A DNA stretch of 34,234 nucleotides from an uncultured bacterium (lineage in GTDB: Bacteria; Verrucomicrobiota; Kiritimatiellia; RFP12; UBA1067). A model generated the notes under the pieces. That model saw only the letters and a program-made list of their open reading frames with translations. It was not told the origin of the DNA and ran no database searches. Of this stretch, positions 24,190 to 32,219 are shown in pieces. How positions within the stretch are numbered: the first letter of the stretch is position 1; each line of letters starts with the position of its first letter. The translations under genes and the position numbers were made by a program. The DNA lies in NCBI GenBank assembly GCA_902761035.1, contig CACWIW010000072.1, positions 1-34,234 of the forward strand, read 5' to 3'.

Positions 24190-24300
24190 GCACAATAATC
24201 ATGAGGCCGCTTGTGGCGTAGAGTCCGTCGTCCTTTGAAACAAAGGAAAGTTGAAGTCCTTCGCCAGCGCACCTGAACTTGACCGTGCCGGTCTCTTGCT
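24190..24300 (-). pseudogene. Possible C-terminal relic of a lost gene
   Basis: Between the two glycosidase genes the minus strand holds an open piece ETGTVKFRCAGEGLQLSFV, continuing SKDDGLYATSGLMIIVR and a TGA near 24188. It reads like the final beta-strands of a secreted enzyme, is in frame with no start, and is preceded by a stop. I cannot name the parent family. Confidence 0.35.
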
Positions 24301-24310
24301 AGCTCCCTTT

Positions 24311-26209
24311 TCACCGTTCAATTTTGAATAGACGGGTGTCGGGCGAAGCGAAGATCGTGCGGAACGAATCGGCGTCACGTGCGATGGTTTCGCCTGAAAG
24401 AAGATCTACAACCTTGGCGGCCTTTGTGCGCAGACGAACCGTCTTCTCGCCTCCATCCTTCGTATGGACGGCGAGGAACCCTTCCTTCGCAAATACGGTC
24501 GCGAGATTGTCGAGATAAAGATGCACGCCCGCATCGGGGGCAATTTTAGTGAGCGATTCCGGCGTGAAGAGCTTGTAGTCATAGGCATAGACGCTGCGCC
24601 AGCCGTCCATCTGCGTAGTATTGATACCTGGCGTCTTGAATGGAACGCCCGCCCACTCCTTCACACGTCCGGCGTCAAGCGTCTTGCCGTCCGTCACGCC
24701 TGGTGCATAGCACCAGAGGACCGTGCGCCCGTTCGTACAGACCTTCTCGCGCAGGAACTTCGCCCGCTCCGGCGTGATGAGCAGCGTCGAGTTGAGGCAG
24801 ACGAGCTTGTAGCGGTCCATGTCCAGTACAGGAAGGTCGTCGAAGGAGTAAATGTCGTAGGGCGCGGCGATACGGGCGAGCTTGTTGCGGAGGTGCTGAC
24901 CGAACGCGCGCTCGAGCGGACACTTCTCGTTCACGTGGTAGAGTGATTCGGAGTCGCACACGATGAGGATCTCTGCGACGGACGGCGCGGGCTTGAGGGC
25001 GTCCTGCACTTTCTTGAGCACGGCGATGCGCTCGCGCACCTTGGGGTTGCGATAGAACTGTCCCCACATGTCGAACCACCAGTAGTTGGCGTTGTGCGCC
25101 ATCGCGAAGGCGGCCTCACGCGTGTTGCCGGCAAGGTCGTCTTCCAATGTTTTCCAAAGGCCGCGTCCCCACTGGGTCTGGTCGTGCGGACCAAAGTCGA
25201 TCTCATGCAGGAAGCGCTTGCCGTAGCGGAGGGCCGTGCCATAGACGAGCTGGCTCCCGGCGCCGCCTCCGATCGCGCGGTCGGAGTAGTTGCCAGGCGC
25301 GATGAAGAAGTCGATGTCCGGCGAGGCATAGACGCGCGTGTAGTCGAGGTGCGCGAAGGATGTCTGATGGGGACAGCTCGTCAGGTAGTACCCGAAGAAC
25401 ACGCCGATCTCCTTCTCCTTGGGAATGGCCTTGCGCGCAGCGTTCGCGAAGAAGAGAATCGCGTTCGCGGTGATCGAGTTGTGGAACTTCCAGTACGCGA
25501 TCTTCTCCGGCTCCTTGGCTGGGTCGTACACGAGATTCTCGAACGCGGCGCGGGAAAGCGACTGCGGCGTGGGGGGCGTTTCGCCGAGGGAGAGGTTCCG
25601 CGCCTTGCACCAGCCCTTCCACCCCTTTGTCTTCGCATAGCTGGTGCGTCCGCGGTCGTATTCGTACCACTCGCTCGTGCCACCACCGGAGAGGATGTAG
25701 CAGCCGATGCGGTCGCCCCACCGCTTCTCCGCGTAGGCGATGAAGTCGAGCATCCACTCCTTCGTGCGGTTGCGCCATTCGGGCATCACGCCGGCGTGGG
25801 TGATGTCGGTGAAGGAGTCGAGCCAGAACTTGTGCGTGGCCCAGTAGGGCGTGTTGAGGTCGATCAACACCATGAAGCGCGCGTTCGGGCTCGCCTTCAC
25901 AAGGTCCTCTGCCTGCGCGTCGAGCGCCGACCAGTCGTAGTCCTTGAACCCCTTCCAGATGAGCGGGTATTCGCAGTACGGCTTGGCGAGTCCGTTGATC
26001 GTGTTCGCCGCGAAGAAGCACCTGTTCGTGATACCCATCGCGGCAAACTGCGCCGTGCGCTCAAACTCCTTGTTGAAGCTGCGGTACGTCACCCACAGCT
26101 GCTTCTGGCACTGTTCCTTGAAGCCAACCGGCGCAGCCGGTTCGCCGAACGCAATTGCCGGAGCAAGTGCGGCGAACGCCGCAATCTTCATCATTTTCCC
26201 GTGTTGCAT
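24311..26209 (-). CDS. Secreted GH42-like (clan GH-A) glycoside hydrolase
   Basis: This is a 632-residue protein. A hydrophobic stretch KIAAFAALAPAIAFG at the N-terminus is a likely signal peptide. The barrel contains SGGGTSEWYEYD (Glu180, candidate acid/base) and RFLHEIDFGPHD (Glu336, candidate nucleophile), the spacing expected for a retaining clan-A enzyme. After about residue 420 comes an alpha/beta region (YDIYSFDDLPVLDMDRYKL, then LLITPERAKFLREKV) like the beta-galactosidase trimerisation domain of GH42, and a short beta C-terminal domain. The exact family and substrate are not recognised; a beta-galactosidase-like activity would fit the neighbours. ATG 26209 lacks a clear ribosome site. 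ATGs at 26194 and 26191 are alternatives. Translation may be coupled to the 28-residue leader ORF. Confidence 0.65.
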   Translation of the reverse strand: MQHGKMMKIAAFAALAPAIAFGEPAAPVGFKEQCQKQLWVTYRSFNKEFERTAQFAAMGITNRCFFAANTINGLAKPYCEYPLIWKGFKDYDWSALDAQAEDLVKASPNARFMVLIDLNTPYWATHKFWLDSFTDITHAGVMPEWRNRTKEWMLDFIAYAEKRWGDRIGCYILSGGGTSEWYEYDRGRTSYAKTKGWKGWCKARNLSLGETPPTPQSLSRAAFENLVYDPAKEPEKIAYWKFHNSITANAILFFANAARKAIPKEKEIGVFFGYYLTSCPHQTSFAHLDYTRVYASPDIDFFIAPGNYSDRAIGGGAGSQLVYGTALRYGKRFLHEIDFGPHDQTQWGRGLWKTLEDDLAGNTREAAFAMAHNANYWWFDMWGQFYRNPKVRERIAVLKKVQDALKPAPSVAEILIVCDSESLYHVNEKCPLERAFGQHLRNKLARIAAPYDIYSFDDLPVLDMDRYKLVCLNSTLLITPERAKFLREKVCTNGRTVLWCYAPGVTDGKTLDAGRVKEWAGVPFKTPGINTTQMDGWRSVYAYDYKLFTPESLTKIAPDAGVHLYLDNLATVFAKEGFLAVHTKDGGEKTVRLRTKAAKVVDLLSGETIARDADSFRTIFASPDTRLFKIER

Positions 26210-26223
26210 CCGCTCGCCCCCAT

Positions 26224-26310
26224 TCAGAATCCGACCTGCGTGAAAAGCACAGCCGTCACCGCGACAATTGCAGCGGCTTTCACATTGCGAGATCTGACAG
26301 ACCTTAACAT
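26224..26310 (-). CDS. 28-residue hydrophobic leader peptide
   Basis: ATG 26310 follows AAAGGAACGTTAAG. The peptide begins MLRSVRSRNVKAAAIVAV and ends TAVLFTQVGF: a basic head and a hydrophobic core, like a signal peptide or tiny membrane protein. It stops 14 bases before the GH42-like start, which has no strong ribosome site of its own. It is the first start after a strong promoter, so it is probably translated. A coupling leader or a cut-off signal sequence are the two readings. Confidence 0.45.
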   Translation of the reverse strand: MLRSVRSRNVKAAAIVAVTAVLFTQVGF

Positions 26311-26346
26311 CTTAACGTTCCTTTCAAGCGTTGAATTCCGAATTAT

Positions 26347-26376
26347 ATTATAGCACCGTTCTACGCAGCGCGTCAA
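26347..26376 (-). promoter_or_regulatory. Strong promoter of the GH42-like operon
   Basis: On the minus strand TTGACG (26376-26371), an 18-base spacer and TATAAT (26352-26347) make the best promoter in the window. The predicted start is about 30 bases before the leader ORF. Confidence 0.75.
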
Positions 26377-26406
26377 GGCGCGAGACCGAATCCGCGTGAA
26401 GGAACA

Positions 26407-26435
26407 TTGTAATCCTACGGAAGATTGTGTATACT
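26407..26435 (+). promoter_or_regulatory. Promoter of the GH43-like gene
   Basis: TTGTAA (26407-26412), a 17-base spacer and TATACT (26430-26435) lie back to back with the GH42-like promoter. The -35 boxes are only about 30 bases apart, so one regulator could act on both. Confidence 0.6.
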
Positions 26436-26483
26436 GTCCGCCACATCGCATTCGGTGGTCGAGTGGGATGTTCATGAAACAGG

Positions 26484-27545
26484 ATGGAAAGAAAAATGAC
26501 AGTGAGAAGCTTGGTTATAGGTACCCTTGCCGCATTCTCGGCAACGACAATCTGCGCCGCGAATGCGCCGTGTAGGGAAATCCGGTTCGAACCGTTGCCG
26601 ATGAAGTTCGGCGACTCGGCGCAGAGGGGCAGCCCGTTCGCTAAGGATCCGACCGTGATCCGCCATAACGGACGCTACCTCATGTACTACTCGATCAGGA
26701 ACTACGACAAGAAGCATTTCCGCAAGGGCGACCTTCCCGTCAAGCGAAACTCCTGGTGGGGTGCCGTCGCCGAAAGCACCAACCTCGTCAATTGGACGCG
26801 CATCGGCGACATCGAGATCGAGGGAGGCCGGTTCACTTCCGCCGCCGTCGCGCCGTGCGTGAAGAAAATCGACGGGAAAATCCACATGTTCCACCAGGCC
26901 CATTACCAACCCGACAGAAATGCCAAGGACTGCGGATGCACGAGCAAGAACGCCCAAATCTGGCACGCCACGAGCGAGGACGGCATCCACTTCACGTGCG
27001 ACGGCTCCGTGCCGGCGTTCGCGCCGACAAACAACTGGTCCATCCGCCGTGCGATCGACGCCGAGGTGTACAGGGTCGGCGACCGCCTGATGCTCATGTA
27101 CGCCACGCGCGACCCGTCGAACAAATGGCAGATGCTCGGCATGGCGTGGGCGAAGTACGGCGGCGGATACGGCGGCGGCAAGTGGACGGAGATTACCATC
27201 GACGCGCCGTTCTTCAGGCCCGACCTGCCATGGGAGATGCACTGCATCGAGGCGCCAACGGTCGTGGAGCACAACGGCATCTGGTACATGTTCTACGCGG
27301 GCGCGTACAACCACGAGCGACAGCAGATCGGCGTGGCGTGGTCGGCAGACGGCGTGCATTTCACCCGCTACCGCAACGAGCCCGTGTTCCCGCATGGCGC
27401 AAAGGGCTCGTGGAACGAATGGGAGAGCGGACACCCCGGACTTTTCGTAGACGACGACGGGCAGGTCTACCTGTTCTTCCAGGGAAAATCCACGCTCAAA
27501 GGCGACTACAGTCTTTCCTGTGCGAAGGTGAAGTTCGTGGATTGA
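26484..27545 (+). CDS. Secreted GH43-like five-bladed beta-propeller glycosidase
   Basis: This 353-residue protein has an N-terminal signal peptide (SLVIGTLAAFSATTICAANA). ATG 26484 or, better placed after GGAAAGA, ATG 26496 starts translation. GH43/GH117-like propeller motifs are visible: AKDPTVIRHNGRYLMYYS (Asp55, candidate base), AIDAEVYRVGDRLMLMYA (Asp192) and IEAPTVVEHNGIWYMFYAG (Glu256, candidate acid), with repeating W/YMFY strands. The family could be GH43, GH117 or an uncharacterised relative. Substrates in such clans include arabinans, xylans and anhydro-galactose units. It is divergent from the GH42-like gene through a shared 170-bp control region. Confidence 0.75.
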   Translation: MERKMTVRSLVIGTLAAFSATTICAANAPCREIRFEPLPMKFGDSAQRGSPFAKDPTVIRHNGRYLMYYSIRNYDKKHFRKGDLPVKRNSWWGAVAESTNLVNWTRIGDIEIEGGRFTSAAVAPCVKKIDGKIHMFHQAHYQPDRNAKDCGCTSKNAQIWHATSEDGIHFTCDGSVPAFAPTNNWSIRRAIDAEVYRVGDRLMLMYATRDPSNKWQMLGMAWAKYGGGYGGGKWTEITIDAPFFRPDLPWEMHCIEAPTVVEHNGIWYMFYAGAYNHERQQIGVAWSADGVHFTRYRNEPVFPHGAKGSWNEWESGHPGLFVDDDGQVYLFFQGKSTLKGDYSLSCAKVKFVD

Positions 27546-27615
27546 CGTGTGTAGAACGCCTTGCCGTTCAAGAACGCGCAGTTGTGGAACACGTTATCCC
27601 GTGCAATCGTCACAT
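27546..27615 (-). pseudogene. Relic of a GH110-type gene
   Basis: The minus strand can be read VTIARDNVFHNCAFLNG followed by KAFYTRQS. The intact GH110 protein in this window reads VTIRNNVFRNCAFLHG at its C-terminal beta-helix. Twelve of sixteen residues agree. The fragment starts inside the trpF stop region (ATGTGACGATT) and ends at the convergent GH43-like stop. It has no start or stop of its own. Confidence 0.7.
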
Positions 27616-28215
27616 GATTTCGTTGAGCTTTCGGAGGAGCGGGGCTAGGAGGTCGAGGGATTTCTCGCCGGGAGAGGTTTCAAGGGAGCTGTTGACGTCA
27701 AGCACGTCTGCGCCAGTCGCGTAGGCTTCGGCGATGTTGTCGACCGAAAGCCCGCCCGCGAGGATCGCTTTCTTCCCTGTGGACTTGACAACCGCGACGC
27801 GCGACCAGTCGGAACGCTCCCCAGTGCCGCCGAGTTGCTCCCCCTTCACGCCGTCGATGAGAATGCCGTCCGCAACCGTCGCGCACGGGTTGCCGCCGTC
27901 GTCAAGCAACCACACCTCGCGTCCGCTCGCCTTCACTGCGGCGACGTCCGCCGGCACGTAGCGTCCGTGCAGCTGCACCACGTCAAAGCCCACTTGATCC
28001 GAGATGCGCAGGATGTCCGCCACGGGACGCGGCGTGAACACGCCCACCATGTAAGGAGAGGCGCGATAACGCACCGAGGCGACGATTTCCGCCGCCTTGT
28101 CGGGCTTGATGCCGCGCGGAGACTTGGACGAGAAGATGAACCCGAGGTATTCAACTCCAACCATCGCCGCCCGGCTCGCAAAATACCCGTCCTTGATACC
28201 GCATATTTTCAACAT
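27610..28215 (-). CDS. trpF: Phosphoribosylanthranilate isomerase TrpF
   Basis: The start is placed at ATG 28215 (MLKICGIKDG), where the conserved TrpF N-terminus begins and GGAAAGG precedes it. Upstream in-frame codons cross the promoter. The 201-residue TIM barrel has the catalytic Cys5 (KICGI) and Asp121 (ILIDGVKGEQLGGTGE), plus YLGFIFSSKSPRGI, VVQLHGRY and phosphate-binding LAGGLSVDNIAEA and DVNSSLETSPGEKS. It converts N-(5-phosphoribosyl)anthranilate to CdRP in tryptophan synthesis. No other trp gene is nearby. Residue changes from the usual DVSSGVE to DVNSSLE are noted. The gene is monocistronic with its own promoter. Confidence 0.93.
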   Translation of the reverse strand: MLKICGIKDGYFASRAAMVGVEYLGFIFSSKSPRGIKPDKAAEIVASVRYRASPYMVGVFTPRPVADILRISDQVGFDVVQLHGRYVPADVAAVKASGREVWLLDDGGNPCATVADGILIDGVKGEQLGGTGERSDWSRVAVVKSTGKKAILAGGLSVDNIAEAYATGADVLDVNSSLETSPGEKSLDLLAPLLRKLNEIM

Positions 28216-28248
28216 AGCTGTAGCCTTTCCTTTTGGGACACGGCAAAA

Positions 28249-28254
28249 GTATAC
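28249..28254 (-). promoter_or_regulatory. trpF promoter (extended -10)
   Basis: The minus strand reads ATTTGGTATACTTTTGCC, with TATACT and a TGG extension. The predicted leader is about 27 bases. No leader-peptide Trp codons or attenuator is visible in it. Confidence 0.55.
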
Positions 28255-28329
28255 CAAATCACCTCCTTGGCGGGGAAGCTATTCAGTCATTTATTAAATC
28301 TGGCTTTCCGCATCCCCGCCGATTTATGG

Positions 28330-28335
28330 TATAAT
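28330..28335 (+). promoter_or_regulatory. Promoter of the UDP-glucuronate decarboxylase gene
   Basis: TTTATGGTATAATTACGG has a perfect TATAAT and TGG extension. AAAAGGAG (28351-28358) and ATG 28364 follow. Confidence 0.65.
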
Positions 28336-28363
28336 TACGGCCAATGACAGAAAAGGAGTCTAT

Positions 28364-29341
28364 ATGATCCTCGCGAAAAAAGCGCTCGTGACCGGCGCCG
28401 CCGGCTTCCTCGGTTCACACCTCTGCCGCCGCCTTCTTGCGGACGGCTACGAAGTGACGGGGCTCGACAACCTGTTCACCGGCACGAAGTCCAACATCTA
28501 CGATCTCTTCGGCAACCCGAAGTTTTCGTTCGTCCTCCACGACGTGACGCAGCCCTTCTGGGGGCAGTTCGACGAAATCTACAACCTCGCCTGTCCCGCG
28601 TCGCCGATCCACTACCAGAAGAATCCCGTGGAGACCACGAAGAGCTCCGTACTCGGCATGATGAACGTGCTCGACCTCGCGCTCAAGACGAAGGCCCGCG
28701 TGCTTCACACCTCCACGAGCGAAGTGTACGGCGACCCGCTCGTACACCCGCAGGTGGAGTCCTACTGGGGCAACGTGAACACGATCGGCATACGCTCCTG
28801 CTACGACGAAGGCAAGCGCTGCGCGGAGACTCTCTGCTCCGACTACCGCCGCGAATACGGAGTGGACGTGCGCATGGTCCGCATCTTCAACACCTACGGA
28901 CCCAACATGCACCCGAAGGACGGCCGCGTGATCTCCAACTTCATCATGCAGGCGCTCGCGAACCAGGACATCACCCTCTTCGGCGACGGCTCGCAGACCC
29001 GATCTTTCCAGTACTGCGACGACCTCATCGAGGCGTTCCGCAAGTACATGGTGCTCGACCGCGCGACGGTTGACACCTTTATGGCCTCCCACGGACTCGG
29101 CACCGCCGTGATCAACACCGGCAACCCCGGCGAGTACACGATCAAGCAGCTCGCCGAGGAAACGCTACGCCAGCTGCCGGAATCCACTTCCAAGCTCGTC
29201 TACGCCCCGCTGCCAAAGGATGACCCGAAGCGCCGCAAGCCGGACATCACGCTTGCCAAGAAGCTGCTCGGCTGGGAACCGAAGGTCCCGCTCCAGGACG
29301 GCCTCGCCAAGACGATTGCCTACTTCCGCAAGCTCGTCTAA
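28364..29341 (+). CDS. UDP-glucuronate decarboxylase (UDP-xylose synthase), SDR family
   Basis: This 325-residue extended SDR has a Rossmann NAD site GAAGFLGSH (11-19) and the family-specific [22 protein letters not shown]. The catalytic Ser/Glu region is [10 protein letters not shown] (117-126), with YDEGK (Tyr147, Lys151). [21 protein letters not shown] and the [15 protein letters not shown] substrate segment complete the match. It converts UDP-glucuronate to UDP-xylose for surface polysaccharide synthesis. The length is normal for bacterial UXS. It has its own promoter and ribosome site and ends convergent to the pseudopilin gene across a small hairpin. Confidence 0.93.
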   Translation: MILAKKALVTGAAGFLGSHLCRRLLADGYEVTGLDNLFTGTKSNIYDLFGNPKFSFVLHDVTQPFWGQFDEIYNLACPASPIHYQKNPVETTKSSVLGMMNVLDLALKTKARVLHTSTSEVYGDPLVHPQVESYWGNVNTIGIRSCYDEGKRCAETLCSDYRREYGVDVRMVRIFNTYGPNMHPKDGRVISNFIMQALANQDITLFGDGSQTRSFQYCDDLIEAFRKYMVLDRATVDTFMASHGLGTAVINTGNPGEYTIKQLAEETLRQLPESTSKLVYAPLPKDDPKRRKPDITLAKKLLGWEPKVPLQDGLAKTIAYFRKLV

Positions 29342-29349
29342 TCCGGGAG

Positions 29350-29368
29350 GGTCGCGCTTGTCGCGACC
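29350..29368. terminator. Hairpin between convergent genes
   Basis: GGTCGCG-CTTGT-CGCGACC, 7 bp with a 5-base loop, lies 9 bases after the UXS stop and 6 before the pseudopilin stop. No T-tract follows on either strand, so it is only a possible bidirectional terminator. Confidence 0.4.
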
Positions 29369-29373
29369 ACCGC

Positions 29374-30240
29374 TCACTCGGTGTAGTCGTCCGAGATTCC
29401 GAAACCGCGCGGACCGTATATTCCGTTCCCCGAGCTGATGAACGCCGAGTATGTCTGCTGGTCGACCCAGCCCTTCTTGCCGCCTGCCTTGTAGGGCTGG
29501 TGAAACTCCTCCACGTGTCCGTCAAGGAACGCCATGTTGCAGTGGCGCCAAGTTCCCCACCCGTGGCGGAACGCCTGCGTGCCGGCCTTGCGCAGACTTG
29601 CAGCCGAATTGTCGTATTGCTTGTCCTGGAACGGAGCGCGCATGAACTTGTTCGGGCCGCCGGCATATCCGCCGTCGCCGAACACTACCACGGCACACGG
29701 GTTCTTGATCTCGTTCCAAGCGGTGGGATAGAACCGCTTTCCGGCGTCGTTCTCGACGTAGCCGAGATAACAGACGTTGTAGTTGTAGCCCGTGATGTGG
29801 TTGCCGTCCCAGTTGTCACTCTTTGCACGGCACTTGGGACAGCTGAACACGGATTCGGCCTCCAACCCACCCAACATCTCCCCGCTCTTCCAGCCAGACT
29901 GGCCTTTCCGGCGAGTGAAGTCCCAGCAGAAGGACGAGTATTCGTCCCAGCGCTCCACGCCGTGTCGAGCAGGGTCCTCGCGCGGGAAGATGAGCCTGTA
30001 GGCAGGCGTCTTCCAGTATGTCTCCTCGTGCTCTCCCGGTGCCACCATTCCCCACGGGAAGTACCCTTCGACCATCGTGTAGTTCAGGCATGTCACCGCC
30101 AGCTGACGCAGGTTCGCCCTGCACTCCGCGCTGAGCGCGCGTTCGTGGACCGAGTTCAGAACGGGAAGGACCGCCGCGGCCGCAACCGCGACGACCCCAA
30201 GCACGACCAGCATCTCCAGCAGCGTAAAGGCCCTTTTCAT
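29374..30240 (-). CDS. Type II secretion/type IV pilus-like pseudopilin with DGH(V) tail
   Basis: This 288-residue protein begins MKRAFTLLEMLVVLGVVAVAA: a short basic leader, the prepilin cleavage motif with Glu at mature position 5, and a hydrophobic helix. The rest is a large globular domain with paired cysteines (FSCPKC, MVEGYFPWG) and ends with WRHCNMAFLDGHVEEF. That H-x-x-N-x-x-FLDGHV tail is typical of the large PVC-group pseudopilin family. Its ATG overlaps the stop of the secreted-protein gene (ATGA), so the two are translated together and share the cobalamin riboswitch. By inference it is a substrate-dedicated minor pseudopilin that helps display or export its partner. Confidence 0.85.
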   Translation of the reverse strand: MKRAFTLLEMLVVLGVVAVAAAAVLPVLNSVHERALSAECRANLRQLAVTCLNYTMVEGYFPWGMVAPGEHEETYWKTPAYRLIFPREDPARHGVERWDEYSSFCWDFTRRKGQSGWKSGEMLGGLEAESVFSCPKCRAKSDNWDGNHITGYNYNVCYLGYVENDAGKRFYPTAWNEIKNPCAVVVFGDGGYAGGPNKFMRAPFQDKQYDNSAASLRKAGTQAFRHGWGTWRHCNMAFLDGHVEEFHQPYKAGGKKGWVDQQTYSAFISSGNGIYGPRGFGISDDYTE

Positions 30241-32021
30241 TCGTCTAGTGATAGCTTGAAGAACTTCGCTCCGTCATTCGGCACCGTGAACGTGTTGAGC
30301 CATGTGCCGTCAGACTGTTCTTCGGAACCCGCGAATACAGGAAACGCTTTCGTCCACCCGCTCGTGGGAAGCGAAGACTTCTTTACGACAAGCCCGTAAG
30401 GAACGGCCGTCATTTTCGTTTTCGACCTCAGTTGGATCGAGTGCACAGTCTCTCCGGGATAAAATCCTGATATCGCAAAGTCAATCCCCGCCACGGACTC
30501 GTTGGCGGACAGACCGAGTACGTAGTTGACGACGTTCTTCCGCCCGTTCGCCGCCACCGCGTCCATGCCGGAGACGGACGAATCCCATGCCGTCATCCAG
30601 TCCGTGTAGTTCGCCTCTGCCCACAACTCGTAGCCAGAGACTGGTGCCACGTCCGCCACGGCGTCGATATCCGGCGCGGTGTAGCCGCTGTCGCCCTCCC
30701 CGGTGTCGTCCACGAATGCACTGGAAATCCTCACGTAGCGGAAATATCGGCGTCCCTTCGCGTCCCTAGGCAGGTCCAGACGCGATATATCGTAGCCTGT
30801 CCCGCCCGCCGCGCCATTGTAGGCATTGCAGACCTGGGTAAGCGTCTTGTTTGCACAGTCGGCAAAGTCCACGGTGGGATTGACCGGCTTCGTGGCGTGT
30901 GCGGCGCGTCCCCACCAACGGTTACCCGAATACAGCGCGGGGTCGGCAAGCGCCGGTTCGTAGAGATAGCCAAGCGTGGGGGCGAAGTTGTCCGCGAACT
31001 TCCACGTGGAATCGGTGAACCAATGCGTACCGTCGGCGGACACTTCCACTTTGGCGTACTCAGGGTTCCCCTCGCCCTTGAGGATACTCGCGCCGGGATC
31101 GTCTGCCTCGCCGTAGTACTCGTTGCCCTTCCTTATGCACATGGCGTTGCCGAACACGATGAAGTCGAGTCCGTACGGATTTGCAGGATCGTCCACCACG
31201 TCGTGGTCAAACTCGATCGTCACGTATCCTGGCCCGTCTTCCTCGCCCGGCTCCAGCTCCTCGTCGCCGTAACTTTCGAGCGAAAACAGCTCGCCCTCCA
31301 TCCACGCCGGATTCACTGGGCTAATTGGACCGCCCCACATGCCGTACATGTACATTGTTGGATGTCCTAGCACGTTGTTGGGCTCGCTGTACATCGCCTT
31401 CTCCGCCGTCGTGGCGCTCGCGACCACGCGGAAGCCGTATGGCGTCTCTGCGGCAGTCGGCGTATTCAACACGGTGGGCGATTCGTTCCAGCTTGCGTCA
31501 TAGTCGGGACTGCCGTAACTGAATACAAACCAGTCACCGTCCACAGGCGTTACCGTATTCGCCGCATACCAACTAGAATATTGCTCCGTCGTGGGGAATG
31601 CGTTGCCGTTCATTGGACCGTAGAATACCCACCATGCTAATGGATCAGACTTTTCTCGATTTACGAGAGCATCGGGATCGCTCGCCGTACCGTTGTCTTC
31701 GTCCCATGACGGATGGCAGTCGTTTGTGTCGTAGCCGAAGAAATAGAGGTCGAAGTACGACTCCGTCATTTTCTGCACGCACATCCTGAGCCTCGGGTCT
31801 TCGTGCGCAATGCGCGTGGCCACTTCCATGACGTTGGTACAGTCGCCGTTCCAGCGGTAGCCCCATGCCTTTGCAGTTCCGCTCCAATCCACCACGATGG
31901 CGCATTTGTTGGTTCCCTCGCCCACCCAATAGTGGATGTCGTCGAACGAAAAGCCCCACGCGGAGGCGGATAACATCACGGTGGCAGCAGATGCTGCCGC
32001 CACTATACTTTTCTTATTCAT
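30237..32021 (-). CDS. Secreted protein under cobalamin control (corrinoid-related surface protein, family not named)
   Basis: The start is chosen at ATG 32021 (MNKKSIVAAASAATVMLSASAWG), a clear signal peptide. The longer upstream frame would translate through the riboswitch. The mature protein of about 570 residues begins FSFDDIHYWVGEGTNKCAIV and continues VVDWSGTAKAWGYRWNGDC, a domain I associate with secreted proteins of Bacteroidetes and PVC bacteria, some of them B12-regulated. The middle region (about 270-480) has a Ca-rich acidic stretch, VTIEFDHDVVDDPANPYGLDFIVFGN and ISRLDLPRDAKGRRYFRYVRI, a galactose-binding-like beta fold. No LPxTG or PEP-CTERM anchor is seen. The pseudopilin gene follows with a 4-base overlap. 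Binding or capturing corrinoids is inferred from the riboswitch and not from a motif. Confidence 0.75.
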   Translation of the reverse strand: MNKKSIVAAASAATVMLSASAWGFSFDDIHYWVGEGTNKCAIVVDWSGTAKAWGYRWNGDCTNVMEVATRIAHEDPRLRMCVQKMTESYFDLYFFGYDTNDCHPSWDEDNGTASDPDALVNREKSDPLAWWVFYGPMNGNAFPTTEQYSSWYAANTVTPVDGDWFVFSYGSPDYDASWNESPTVLNTPTAAETPYGFRVVASATTAEKAMYSEPNNVLGHPTMYMYGMWGGPISPVNPAWMEGELFSLESYGDEELEPGEEDGPGYVTIEFDHDVVDDPANPYGLDFIVFGNAMCIRKGNEYYGEADDPGASILKGEGNPEYAKVEVSADGTHWFTDSTWKFADNFAPTLGYLYEPALADPALYSGNRWWGRAAHATKPVNPTVDFADCANKTLTQVCNAYNGAAGGTGYDISRLDLPRDAKGRRYFRYVRISSAFVDDTGEGDSGYTAPDIDAVADVAPVSGYELWAEANYTDWMTAWDSSVSGMDAVAANGRKNVVNYVLGLSANESVAGIDFAISGFYPGETVHSIQLRSKTKMTAVPYGLVVKKSSLPTSGWTKAFPVFAGSEEQSDGTWLNTFTVPNDGAKFFKLSLDE

Positions 32022-32059
32022 GTCTGTACTTTGCCTTTCAAGCGAAGGATCATACACGC

Positions 32060-32206
32060 GGCGGGGAGCGTCTCCTGGCTTCCGGCTTCGAGCCTCTTCC
32101 GCATCCTTCGCAGGGCCACCCGGTCCCACTGGTCAGCGCGGATTCGTATCCGGTTACAGTTGCGCGACAGCTCCCGACTTTCACGGGATTCCGTTTTCCC
32201 AGTCGC
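32060..32206 (-). ncRNA. Cobalamin riboswitch
   Basis: On the minus strand the conserved parts appear in order. There is a GGAATCCCGTGAAAGTCGGG stem region, then AGCTGTCGCGCAACTGTAACC, then the ACCAGTGGGACCGGG/CCC arm, and finally the B12 box AAGCCAGGAGACGCTCC (32081-32065). These match the class I cobalamin element closely. It begins just after a TATAAT promoter and ends about 40 bases before ATG 32021. The terminal segment GATCCTTCGCTTGAAAGG holds the ribosome site, so translation control is likely. Adenosylcobalamin-type ligands would lower expression of the secreted protein and pseudopilin. Confidence 0.93.
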
Positions 32207-32219
32207 AAAAACGGCGCGT

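Noticed and set aside
21722..24238. 838-residue plus-strand frame opposite the GH36 gene
   Set aside because: It is antisense to a gene with complete catalytic motifs; its composition is arginine/histidine-rich and no domain is visible.
28216..28257. Upstream start of trpF
   Set aside because: It would lie in the -10 box region at 28249-28254. Family N-terminus and ribosome site support 28215.
32022..32129. Longer start of the secreted protein through the riboswitch
   Set aside because: The extra residues would be translated from the B12 box and expression platform. The signal peptide begins at 32021.
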